Notes under the pieces: model-generated
What the model saw: the letters and a program-made list of their open reading frames with translations, nothing else
Database searches by the model: none
Told to the model about the DNA's origin: nothing
DNA from: Thunnus maccoyii
Lineage: Eukaryota; Chordata; Actinopteri; Scombriformes; Scombridae
Reading direction: 5' to 3'
Length of the DNA stretch: 64,000 bases
NCBI RefSeq assembly: GCF_910596095.1
Contig: NC_056555.1
Location: 13,446,001 to 13,510,000, forward strand
Part shown: positions 33,620-44,839 of the stretch, one piece after another
Layout: every line of letters begins with the position of its first letter
Numbering within the stretch: position 1 is the stretch's first letter
Program-made: the position numbers and the translations under genes

Positions 33620-35018
33620 GACACACAAACACACATATTTCAAACATTTCAAACACACCCAATCACACAGACACATTTGATGCATACATACTCGCATGCA
33701 CATATGTATTTGAAACACTCAAAACACAATGCACCCATACAAGCAGCAAATTCACACACAGTTCAGTCACACTCCCTCAAGCCTCTGTCTTGTTCAGGTG
33801 ACATTTTGACTGTACTTATGCTAACAAAGTTGCTCATGCATTTGTATTAAAAAAATCCACATGAATCCCTTACCTCAAATCAAGTATTTGTTGAAGGAAT
33901 TCAGTATTAATTTGTCATAATTTAATGCTGCCCTCAAGCAGGGAACCCCCCGCTGGTCCAATTAAATGAAGCTGCTCAGTAGCAGAGTTAGGATAAACTG
34001 AGAGGATCCTGTTTAGACTCTAAAATGTGGACATGCTGTCTGTTTTGTGCTTTTCTGAAGTCACATTTTGAACCTTTATCAGAAAAAAACAAGCAGCAAC
34101 TATCACTGCTTATGGCTGAAGCCAATGCAGAAGCACCTTAAAGTTCAGTGCCACCAATGGCTGCTAGATGCTGACTCCAAAAAAAACGTCAACTTCTCTT
34201 TTGAAATACTAAATCAATCATTTTTTTCTGTGAGTCATTATGGTCTCAATCAATGAATTCAGGCCCTCTAATAAGTGCACTGGTGGGCATTTTGGGAGCC
34301 TGGCCCCAAACAGAAAGTGGAAAAACACACCTCTCTTAGGCGCTTTTAGACTAAACAAGTTTTAGATGTGGCACATATTAAGTCAATGCAAAGGATGTGA
34401 ACAGATGCAAATTCACTGTAGGCACCACAAACTGCATGTTAAGAAACATCCCTGGGAGTTGCTCAACTGAAGCAAAAAAATTGTTTGAAGGAGTCCATTT
34501 GTTGGAAAAAGTCCATTTAGGGACTTGGATTGTTGCAGATAAAAGTAACCAACTTCATATTTCAAATGAGAGGTTGGAGGTTCTCTCATTCACTTTAATA
34601 CGGATGAAGTTTTTTAATGAAGCTGATCTAGTGGCCAATAGAAGATCAGCATCTTAAGTGGCTTCTGTATTAAATACAAACATATTCACACTGGGATTTT
34701 GCTTCTATGTTTAGCTCTGAGGCTGAATGTTGAAGCAAAGTGTGAATGTTTACAAGTGTTTGAGGCTACAGGTAAATTAATAGCATTTTGTTCCTTGCAT
34801 GGATGGGTAAAGATTAAAGCTGCTATGAGTAGGATTTCAAATGTCTGTGCTTTAGTGCCATCTGATGGTGGTATCAAGAATGACATTGTGGCAAACATGC
34901 ACTCATTTTCGATAGCAACGTATTACAAAGTAACTTTAAACATGCATGTTTATGCTCAGTTTATGTGTATGAATGTACGTACTGTACACTGTGTGTGAGT
35001 GTATCAGTTACATGTGTT
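33620..35018. other. Interval between ninjurin exons B and C
   Basis: No coding exon seen. ATTAAA on the minus strand (plus 34594-34599) lies about 420 bp past exon B and is a weak poly(A) candidate. Degraded repeat sequence elsewhere. Confidence 0.4.
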
Positions 35019-35188
35019 TCATAGAATGAAACGCTGAAACATCCATCGCAGGAAGCAGCTGCGTTGTGTGCCAAAGGCGGCTTTGATGATGTTGACGATG
35101 AGGGTGAGGAAGATGATGCCGGTGATCAGATTGTTCAGAAAGTTTAACAACCGCTGATAAGAGGGGAGGAGGGTCAGCTCAAAACGAG
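35019..35188 (-). CDS. Ninjurin-2-like gene: alternative terminal exon B (divergent)
   Basis: Acceptor TGTGTGTGCAG, then 170 nt in phase 1 encoding ARFELTLLPSYQRLLNFLNN, a helix, and the tail FGTQRSCFLRW...RFIL, stop. It is the most divergent copy, with one extra residue before LNN, a Lys inside the predicted helix (NIIKAAFG where others have N-[IFL]-F-[IV]-S-x-F-G), and an added Cys in the tail. The open frame and intact acceptor argue it is functional. Topology or partner choice may differ. Confidence 0.7.
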
Positions 35189-35513
35189 CTGCACACACAC
35201 ATATGACGATAGTGCATACATACATTACACCATTACACACACAGACAACAATAACACACAAAGACATTCAGACAAACACACACACACACACAAACACACA
35301 AACACACACACACGTAGTTGGTCTCTTGGCCCAGTCCATTCATACTGAATCAAATCAAACAAAGATACCAGGGTGCAGTAATACTGTAACTGATTAGTAC
35401 TGTAAGTAGATCAATAAGTCACACTCCTCTGTTTGTGTGTGTGTGTGTGTGTGTGTGCGTGGTCCCAAGTTTTCTCTAGTTTCTTTATTAGAATCATTCC
35501 CTACGTCAGAAAG

Positions 35514-35668
35514 TCAGAAATGCATCCTGGCAAAGAGGCCGGTGCGCTCCATCCCGAAGACAGAGATAAAGATGTTGGTGACGAAGATGAGGAAGATGAT
35601 GACGGTTATGATGTTGTTCAGGCTGTCCATGCGCTTCTGGTTGGCCTCTTCGTTGATGTCTCGCCGAG
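35514..35668 (-). CDS. Ninjurin-2-like gene: alternative terminal exon A (proximal)
   Basis: Acceptor TGCTTGTTGCAG, then 155 nt in phase 1 encoding ARRDINEEANQKRMDSLNN, the helix and FGMERTGLFARMHF, stop. This is the shortest tail. AATAAA on the sense strand (plus 35484-35489) lies 25 nt after the stop, so this exon could be cleaved and polyadenylated on its own, as expected of an alternative last exon. It is the first copy met by the spliceosome after the shared exons. Confidence 0.8.
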
Positions 35669-36016
35669 CTGCAACAAGCACAGACATGTACACACACACA
35701 CACACACACACCAAAAATAACAAACTACACAAAAGATGCAGACAGATTTGTCCAAGATTTCATTTAATATGCATATTTGTTTTTTCATGTTGAGCAGAGA
35801 ATATGTTTGGTGGCTTGGATGTTTTATATCTGCAAACCATTTTCCGCCAAAACAGACAAGAAAGTGATTGGAATTTAAACAGCATTGCCTGTATTTTCAG
35901 AATAAATCAATGTGTCAGTGTATTAGTGTGTTAATATGATTGGTTAAAACATGGAGGATGGATTTCTGTAGGGGGCGGGCTTTAAGCAGACCAATGTTGT
36001 GATGTGATTGGCTCAC

Positions 36017-36096
36017 CGATGATGATGATCAGGACTCCAGCCACTATCTGAAGAGCCAGGGAGAAGGAGATGAGGGTCAGGACGGCAATGTAGTAC
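36017..36096 (-). CDS. Ninjurin-2-like gene: shared membrane-helix exon
   Basis: Acceptor CACTTCCTCAG, 80 nt, donor GTGAGC. It encodes YYIAVLTLISFSLALQIVAG and VLIIII (26 full codons), the first long transmembrane helix of ninjurins. The 5' end completes an Arg codon from the preceding exon; the 3' end leaves a single G that becomes Ala (with CT or CC) or Gly (with GT) depending on which terminal exon is used. It is the only copy, shared by all four predicted isoforms. Confidence 0.85.
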
Positions 36097-36223
36097 CTGA
36101 GGAAGTGAGATTAAAAGGTTATGCAACGTTTTCAGAATTCAACTGGACCTTGAAAACTAATAAAATTGTGTTCCTGTGATCCCTGTTTGCCTCTCAGGTG
36201 CACATACTGTACTGATACAGTAC

Positions 36224-36360
36224 CTGTATCCAGCTCCCTGTTCGATGACAGTCTTCATGTGAGTGACGTTAGCCAGGAACAGAGCGATGTCCAGCATGCC
36301 CTCAGCCGCGGTCTTCTTAGTGGCATACAGGTTCATGTTCAGGTTAGAGGTCGAACCACC
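36224..36360 (-). CDS. Ninjurin-2-like gene: shared N-terminal helix exon
   Basis: Acceptor TTTCTCTCAG, 137 nt, donor GTACTG. It encodes GGSTSNLNMNLYATKKTAAE, then GMLDIALFLANVTHMK and VIEQGAGYR. The N-x-YATKK-x-AAE-x-MLD-x-AL-x-x-AN block and VIEQG are the ninjurin signature, covering the amphipathic helices that in NINJ1 drive membrane-surface assembly. Ninjurins are small plasma-membrane adhesion/assembly proteins (NINJ1 drives plasma-membrane rupture; NINJ2 does not clearly do so). The terminal exon pattern (A-R-x-N-L-N ... LNN ... FG-x-x-[KR]-[TS]-G-F) favours NINJ2. The initiator exon is upstream and not found. Confidence 0.85.
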
Positions 36361-36363
36361 CTG

Positions 36364-37360
36364 AGAGAAAGATACCGATTTCAGACTTGAGATCATAGTT
36401 ATCCTTTTTTTTTTTACCCTCAATTAGGCATTATAGATACTTTAAGTAAGAGCCATGACATAAATTATACACATTTTTGGTGCATCAAAAAGTCAAGAAA
36501 AGTAACCTTGTGTTTATCACAGTTTCTCATAAATTTAAGATGGTCAGAACACAAATTAAGGAGCAGGGATAAAGCTTCTCCAAGAAATGCAGTTGAAATC
36601 AAATTGATTTTGTTATTGAAAACTTGAAAATAGCCACATTTTTGCCGTAAAAAATAAACATAAACTAGTTGTGAGTAAGAACCAGTTCAGCCAAAGAGAG
36701 AATACAAGAATTTGATGGAGTAGAGTTGGGGGGAGGGGCGGGGCAGGTCTTGATAACATTTTCATGCTCTTCCGTGGTATAGAGGGACAGTTAAGGGCTT
36801 TCTTCCTGTTCCCAAATTCGTGTTCTGGTCATGTTAAATTTACAATAACTATAATAAGCACAGGGTCAGTTTTCTTGACCTCTCCAGTAGTTGAGATGTT
36901 GATAATCTGCTATATACAGATCTTTATAGGAAGCCAACAGAGCGAAACACTTTGTTAAAAGCTTCCTCTTCCAATGAAAACTAGCTTACCCAGTAATCAA
37001 CTGTGTAGAATCAAGAAAGTTTCAAAAAAACTGCTGACTTTGACCAAAATGTTACAGCGACAGCTTCCAAATTCAGAGAAAGCAGTTAAACAAAAGCACA
37101 AATCACCAGTGCTGCGGAAAAAATCCAAACTGAGCCAAGATCTGAACTGTTTTACAGACAAAGGCAAAATGTTAATCATTCTGTTATTTTGTCCACAAAA
37201 TATTCCAGATGTGCAAAACAGTTTTAAAAAGACTTAAATAAACACTTCTGTTTGATAGGTCTCTTTTTTCTCTTTAGTTGTGTTGCCCTAATCTCAAAGA
37301 CAAATGAGTTAGCTCTGATCTGGTTCCACATATTGACTCCTCGCAACGTCTCTTAGCTTC
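36364..37360. other. Presumed intron of the ninjurin-like gene
   Basis: No exon recognised. An in-frame ATG at about 36397 could in principle start translation without splicing, but TTTCTCTCAG at 36361 looks like a true acceptor. The first coding exon is expected further right. Confidence 0.4.
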
Positions 37361-37369
37361 AATACCAGA

Positions 37370-38100
37370 TGGCAGTTACAGATGCAATCCATGTGCTAAA
37401 TGCAGTAGCACACAAATGCAAGTATTTTAGTCCTCCTATCTCTGGACAAACAAAAAAAAATCTATTTGTTGAATCATCACTTGCTCTTAAAAATCAGTGA
37501 TTTACTTCATCAGTTGTCCTTGTGGAAAAACCTACGTCAGCAAGACAAAAAGAGAGTTACGGGTTAGAAACATTGCAGCACTATGAGGTACAAAATTGTA
37601 ATCTATCCAGTAGCTGCACATTTCATTGAAGCTAATCATCCTATTTCCTCTCTTCAGTATTTCAGTATGGAGAAGGTGAACTTGCCTAAACATGGTGGAG
37701 GTTTAGATTCTTTACTGTTGAGGTGAGAGGCAGCCTGGATCTAGAGATTAAGGACCTGAATGTATATTTTGACCTCAAATCATTTTTGATATTTTTTCTT
37801 TTTTGTAGGTCTTTTTTTGCATAGATATAGATTCATATTGTGTATTTCCTGATTTAAATGTAAGATTGCTTTTTGACTTTTTTTCAATGTGTTTTTCCTG
37901 GTTTGTACTGGTTGATTTATGTGGACTTGTGCTTGGCCTCGGGCCTCCCTAGGGTCGGTTGATTAGATTGATTGCCCTGATTGGTAACACATGTCCCGGC
38001 TGATATAACTGCCATTTGGGTGCCTGTTGTATTTTATCCTGAAAGAAAACTGTTTGCTGAAACATTGAGCTTTATCTGTTAAATAAATTAATCGTAGTTA
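37370..38100 (+). pseudogene. Decayed GIY-YIG domain, Penelope-like element 3' end
   Basis: A Cys-pair segment (CNPCAKC) precedes VIYFISCPCGKTYVSKTKRE, then after a frameshift HCSTMR, AAHFIEANHPISSLQYFSME, KVNLPKHGGGLDSLLLR, a stop, EAAWI, and DLNVYFDLKSFL. The order matches the GIY-YIG endonuclease region common in fish retroelements (here YVSKT replaces YVGKT). The following non-coding tail has GAAACATTGAGC and TAAATAAA, like a Penelope-type terminus. At least one frameshift and two stops make it dead. It lies inside the presumed ninjurin intron. Confidence 0.6.
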
Positions 38101-39722
38101 TGAGTGTTTGGCTCCATCATCTTGTTTGATGTCTGCCTGCAAGCAAGCAAGCCAGCACCTTGGACATCTGACCATCACTGCAGCTGCATAATGAACATCT
38201 TTAACAGATTGACGACAGATGGAAAGAGAGAGAAACTGAGAAATGTGAGAAGGAGGGTAAGAAAAGATAGAGGAAAGGCAAAATTTGGAAGAAAGTGAAA
38301 GTGTGAGAGAAGAGAAGCAGAGAGATGGAGATGAATGAGACAAACAGAAAACAAGAAATATAGGGAGACAAATGAATAAAATAAAACGAGTGAACACAAA
38401 CAAGATACTTTCCAGATCCAGATACTTTCCTTCTAAACCAATGTGCAATATGGTCATGTCATTTTTCTATTTTGAAAAAAGGTACACTGTCAATCTCTAA
38501 ATTACTCTGCTCAAGTCATATGAAACTAACCAGGAGAGGGCAGCATACTCCTGCGGGACACTGCCAGCAAAAGCATGATCTGGGTGACAAGATGATGTCT
38601 GGTAATTGGTTTATCTTTTTTTATTTACAGGTTTTGTTCTTGCCACCAAATCCAAGCCAGAAATGTGATTTAACAAGAGAGTCACTGTCAAAGTCAACAA
38701 GATGCAGATTTCAACTGACATCATTTTTCATGATCTATCAAAAAGATCAATCCAACTCCTATCATCGCCTGAAAAATGAACACTCCATACATCATCATCT
38801 CAGGAGCCTCACTGCTGTATTCCAGTTGACCTGGGATGAGATAAGTGTTTCTCTAATTTTATTGGTTTGGAAACAGAAAATTCCTTTTATTTTTACATGC
38901 TTCATTTATCATGAGAACTCTAACTGCAGCTCATTTTCCAGTGGTTGGAAAGTAGTTGTGTTTAGATCAAGAATTGCACTTTGTTGCACATTAGGGAATA
39001 CAGAAATTGATGGTGTGCGCGTGTGTGTGTAAACATGTGCGTATGTGTGTTTCAGTTAATACACATGACAATCATTTAAATTAGAGAAGCAGGAAAAAAG
39101 AGGTGAGGAGGAGAAGAGTGTGCGAGAAGAAAAGAAGTGATGTGTGTTTGTGTGCACACTGAGAAGACAGAGAGAAGGAAACATTAAACATCATTTAGGC
39201 CTCAACAATGACTCATAGCACATGTCAGGGACTAAAATTTTCTAGATCTAATTATTGTCCTGCTATAGTGCATGCACTGCGGATGCACATGTTGGATTAC
39301 TTAACACAAAGCTATAGATTAAACTATTCTGTCCACAAATGGATCATTTTACTCGAGGCTGTGTCAGTGTAGCTGGAATCAGCACAGTCTGTTTTCTTTA
39401 GGCTGCACAGAAACAGAGATGTGTTTAAGGAAGACATATATATAAAGTCAATCATGTGCACACAAGAGACATTGTGCTTTATGACCTCACTGTGCTGTAA
39501 TGTGTTCTGCTGCTCCAAAATAAACACAGCGCTGACACTGTACATGTGCAGTAATTGTTCAGCGCTGTTGTTTCTTTCCATGCGCTGCCTCTGTTTTTAT
39601 GTGGCGCTGTGTAATGTTTTCTTGCTGCAGTGCAGCTACACAGTTGCTCCACATACAATAAAAGGAAATTAATGACGTGAAACTATAAGAAATAGTTGCA
39701 ACAATAAGTCACTTTTTGGATT
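38101..39722. other. Non-coding stretch
   Basis: Purine-rich (GA)-type sequence at 38215-38340 and otherwise unremarkable. The 186-codon plus-strand frame at 38472-39032 has no family resemblance and low-complexity edges, so I do not call it a gene. Confidence 0.45.
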
Positions 39723-40346
39723 TTAAAGTGAAACTTCTGTATTTTTCAACCTGGACTCTATTTTCCCATCTTTTTGTGTCAAAGTGACTAATGGTGACCA
39801 AACAATTAATGAAACTGGTCCAGTATTGAGCTAGAGCGCTTCAGCTGGCAGCTGCTAAACAGGCTCCAATGTGATCTGACAGGGCAATACGAGGAAAAGT
39901 GCTTGTTTTTGCCACTAACAGGCTCAGATTGTTATTATAAGTGTCTGACAACATTATGGAAAGAACCACACAGGGAAATAAAACTTTTTTCTTTACCTTT
40001 TGCTTGATCCAGTCCATTTGTTATTTTGTCAAACCAAGTCTCGCTCAAGGAGAGGTCTTGTGAAAGTTGAGTTGTTTTTGAAATCTGCTAAATATTCAGC
40101 CATGACAGGGTTGGAGAGAAGAGTTTGTTATGTTGGAGTACAGAAAGCGTAACTTAGTCTTATCTAAAAGGTTTTCAACGTCATGGCTGAATATTTAGCT
40201 AATTTTGACAACAACTCAACTCTTGACTGAAGTGCTCTCGCTCAATACTGGACCAATGTCAAAAATTGTTGTCCCCATTAGTCACTTAGATACAAAACAA
40301 TGGGAGAATAGGGTTCAGGTTGAAAAATACAGAAGTTTCCCTTTAA
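39723..40346. mobile_element. MITE with about 70-bp TIRs and TTAA target sites
   Basis: The left end AGTGAAACTTCTGTATTTTT and the right end, whose complement is AGGGAAACTTCTGTATTTTT, stay matched for about 70 bp. Both ends are flanked by TTAA, as for piggyBac-type insertion. There is no transposase. Internal inverted segments (TAAATATTCAGCCATGAC and its complement) suggest nested dyads. Confidence 0.75.
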
Positions 40347-42464
40347 TTTGGTTTTTTGTATGTTCTGCTGAAAACCACAAGAACAGTGCGCAGGAATTGT
40401 AAAGACAAGAGTCTGTGGATGAGTAACTGTCTGAAGTAACAAACAAATTTAGTTGTCTTGGAGGATACTGTTGGAGGAAATTACTCAAATATAGCTTGTG
40501 ATGAATTTTATTGGTATATTGCACAGCAAAATATCCTCAACCACGTTTTGTGTCAGATCAGCTGAAAAACATAGATGCAGCATGCTTCTTATCATGGTGA
40601 TAGATGATATTTTCTGTTTTAACAAGGCACATGCCATGATGCAAATACCATTGTACTGGCCCTGCTACAAATAATGGTACAAACACTGCGCCATGATACT
40701 GACATATTACATATCATTTTGTAAAACAGTAAAATTATATATTTAAGGAGCAACATTTTTGGAGACTTTCATCACTTCTTTAAAGTCACTGCATAGAATT
40801 TAAAACATCATGACTTTAGTGTCCTCTAGTCGTATAGATACACACTGCACTGGGATGATCGAATTTAGAAAAAAAAAAAAAACAAACAAAAATTATGCTA
40901 TTAGAAAAGTTTTTGAAATGTTGTTACATAAAAATCCTGCACATAGTGGCTTTAATAAATTCTGTGCTTTTTCCTTTGGCACTTGTCTTCCAGGTGTACT
41001 TTGTACATAAATACTGTAAAGGTGTCAGTATGCTTCAAGTGAGGTGTATGTTGGACCACTGAACAGGGTCTGAAACTAATGGGCGTTAGTGATGAGAGTG
41101 AGACTAATGAGAATTAATGGGCAGCATCCAACAATTTCTGTAACTTTCCAAAAATCATCTGACAATCAGGCCTACTTTACACATCCATAGGACAGGTGTG
41201 TGGAGGTAAAAAAAGTGTGTAGAATTTGATATTCTCTCTCTCTCAAGCTCTCTTTGTCTTGAACAATGTAACACCATGACAGAATGAGGAGAAACTGTCA
41301 GAAAGTGTGCACCGTTATCCCAGACTTTTAACCTTGCCTTCAAATGTAGCTTTTCACAGCTGGTATAATTGCTGTTTGGACGACACTTCATACAAACTGG
41401 TTCGTTTGAAGCATACTGGACCCTTAACAGTCACCACTGCACTATGTTTTCAAAGCACACAAAGCACCACTCCAGTGCTTGTGACACTGTGGTGGATGTA
41501 AACACAGCGTTCTTGTGGGCTGAGATCATGTGCCTCGGTGTCTTCCTTACGGTCTGACAATGCTAGCTAGCTCTTGCAAATTTAGTATGAGGCTAACCAA
41601 CAGCGATTACCCATAGCACCACTGAGCTACAGCCCAGCCAAGTGTACATCCACTTCCTTTGCAGTCATGAGCACAGCTGGCACACTTCCTTCTGCATGCA
41701 GGGCAAGCAGCAAGTTGGCCGGTGCGTTTTGGTAACAAATAGTTTTCAGTGAAAGTGTTCATGTGATGTCTGTGGCTTCTCATAACTGTACCATGATATC
41801 TGGAACAAGATGTTGACATTTTCAAATGTAGGTTTTGGACTCTTCGAGTGCCACAAACCAAAACCAAAGCAAACTAGCTCTCTGTGTAAGATGAAAAGTA
41901 TGTGATTTGGGGTATTTTGAATAATTTGCACCTTGCAGTTTATCCAAATGTTTACATATCACAAAATGTAATTTAGCATCTTTCTGCGACTGACAATTTA
42001 TGTGTCATGATGCAGTGAACCTTATTAATCTGGTACATATTGTGCTGGAAACCTTGATTTCCTCCCCCATACAGTCTGTGTTACAGTACAGTTTGATCCA
42101 GACTGGGTTAATCTCCAAGAAAGTATGAAGCAATTCCTAGAACTGTAAGACTGTCAGAACACTCTGAACACATGTACCGTGTACCATGGCCTTTTGTATG
42201 TTTTTGTGAGAGACATAGAGAGAGCGAGAACTGGCAAGAGAGAAAAAATATGAAAAGAGGGTGAAAGACAGAGAAGGAAGTGAGGAAGGGATACAAAAAA
42301 AAGACAGCAGTAGATATAGAGAGACAGGGAGAGAGTGGGAGAAGAAGTATGTACAGTATATATACTGGCCTGTTTCCATCCTCTCTCCTTTGGGGACTCG
42401 TGGTCACACTTTATCAACATCAGCCTTGGGCAGGCTGCCAAAGCACACACACATACACACATAT

Positions 42465-42513
<49 letters not shown>

Positions 42514-43975
42514 TACACACACACCACAACCAAAACATTTGAATGGCCTACATACAGTTTTATGGGCCATGTGTGTTCACTTAGTGTAATGTCTTACTAA
42601 ATGCATTGACTGCGTGTTTATCGTGCTTAATCTGCACTTATCTTGATTTATTCAATATATGTTCATAAATTACTATTTCACCCTATTTTTCGCCTGACAG
42701 GTAGGGGAGAGATAGATCCTTATTTACAGCAGCGGTCTGGAGAGGTGGTTACTGGGGGTCAGCAGGGTCACACACATTTAACCCTCAGAAGCTGTGAATT
42801 ACAACCAGGTCACTACCGGGCTCAGCAGCACCTCCACATTTGATTTTGAGGAATGAGGAAACGTTTTAGCTACTCTGTGAAGACATATCAGTCAAAACTT
42901 CTTTTTTTTTGTAAATCATTCAACAACTGCCTTCATTAGTGAGGGTTAAACTGCATATTCGACTCTCAGTATTCTGGGGTTACTGGATATTGTCCAGTCA
43001 TATGGTTTCAAGCAGATATGGAGGTTTCTCTGTGAGGACTGATTCTTCACAGCAGTATATAAAACTACTATAAAAACTCATTTTCACTTCTTATTTCTAA
43101 AAAAAGAAATCAACTGTTTCTTCACACAAATGCAGAGTATGGTGTTTCTCAAAGATGAAAAAAATAACTGCACAAGGTCGATCATGTCCTTACAGTAGGA
43201 TAAAAGAACAATTGGGAACAAGGAAGCAGTGTTAAAGTGTTTTTTTCTGTCCAGAACCTGCAAAGAATGTATGGATTATGATTGCTCCTTCCAGGTCCGC
43301 CCCCATGCACATTACACCCACTGTATTTGACTTGACCTCAGCCTCACAGTTGGAATCTGACCTACGATTGTGACAAAGATATTCATCATGAAAACATCAA
43401 GCAACATCTTGAAAAACATTTATCATGTCATGGACTCCCGGCTGGAAAACATATGAAGAAGGAATTCACATCAAGAATCGACAGGGATATTGGTTCACAT
43501 TGTGATATTTCTAGCTGAGCACAGACAGCTATTGTATGACTTGAAAAGATAAGGCCGTCTAAGACTACAAAGTTTCAAATATGGAGCAATAATCTGATAG
43601 AGTAGTCATCCAAGAAAAACAGTTTTTCTGTTAGATTCAAGCAATAAACACAGTATATAGGCTTCTTCAATAGTCAGAACAGAATTTAAATGAAGGTTTC
43701 CCTCAGGAATATAAACAAGTCATCACTTTTCACTCTACAGGTTTGACACAAACTATGCTTAATATAATATTGGCATTAATGTTACATATAATATCACACA
43801 GTTGGCAACAGTTAATTAATTTGATTATGTTCAGTGTAGCAAGTTTAATTCCTGCCTCAACATGCACAGAACACACTGGTTATGCAATTTAGTACTAAAC
43901 ATAAAGTACATTTGAGGTCATAAATCTGGGTCATACATTTAGTATTGGATAAACACAATTTTTGACTTAATAATG
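40347..43975. other. Non-coding stretch with microsatellite
   Basis: No gene is seen. (CA)n at 42467-42508. A 66-codon frame at 42643-42843 is preceded by CCTGACAG but has no recognisable domain. Purine-rich GA tracts at 42210-42340. Confidence 0.45.
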
Positions 43976-43979
43976 GCAC

Positions 43980-44160
43980 AAGATGAAATGTGATGGGATC
44001 CCCAAAGTCAGTAGGATACACCCTCTGGGCACTATGGATATCAGTACAGACTTTTATGGCAATCCATCCAATAGTTGTTGAGATATTTTATTTTTGGCGA
44101 AAGTGGTGAATTGACTGATGTTGCCATCCCCTGGAGCCTCGTCACTAGTACGACTAAAAA
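43980..44160 (+). repeat. Teleost interspersed repeat fragment
   Basis: GGCAATCCATCCAATAGTTG TTGAGATATTTT and the preceding CACCCTCTGGGCACTATGGA belong to a dispersed fish repeat that I recognise from its wording. The family name is uncertain. Confidence 0.5.
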
Positions 44161-44639
44161 CACAGTAACAATGTCCTTCATCCAAGTCAGCCTAACAGTA
44201 GAAGCTGTTTTTTAAACTCCCTGCAGTTTTGTGCCTAGTAAGTAAAATGCACTTGTGCAAAGTTTTTCCTCTTTTTTTTTTTGGTATTTATATAGTAAAC
44301 TTTTCCTAGAAATCCAGAGTCCTTGTAAAAATCCCCTCCCTGAAATTCACTGATCCACAAACATAGGCACAGGTCCATATCACATAATGTACACACACCC
44401 ACACCCAAACAGACCAGCCCTATACACACACACATACAAAAAAAAACAACACATACTTGACATATACCTGCACAGTATGAGGCACGTATAAGTATGTGTC
44501 GTTCCACATGTATGGGTATGCACATTTATACATGGACAATATACACAAAACATGCCCGTCTTTACCCTTCAAACTGCAAAACTGCACATAAACACATACA
44601 TACACACACACACAAATATACACTAGACCACATGGGAGG

Positions 44640-44760
44640 CCCCCCTCGACCTCACAGGAAGTGCTCCTCCCCTGGACTCTTATTGGTTGCTAGAATGGCC
44701 AATAGGAATGAAAACCCAACTAGGAGTGGAGCTCTGGTTTTCTTTTAGCAACTTATTTTT
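44640..44760 (-). promoter_or_regulatory. CCAAT/ETS-rich promoter-like segment (weak)
   Basis: Two CCAAT boxes in opposite orientation (ATTGG at about 44681, CCAAT at about 44699) sit next to an ETS-like CAGGAAGTG in a locally GC-rich patch. Read leftward it could drive the ninjurin-like gene, whose first exon is missing, but no exon 1 was recognised nearby. Confidence 0.2.
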
Positions 44761-44839
44761 ACTGTCCGCCTGTCTTTCCATCAGTCTGTCTGTCTATCTG
44801 TCTGTCTTTCTATCTGTCTGTCTGTCTGTGTGCTGGCCT

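Noticed and set aside
38472-39032. 186-codon plus-strand frame
   Set aside because: Long, but with no recognisable domain, no splice or promoter context, and AT-rich codon use like the flanks.
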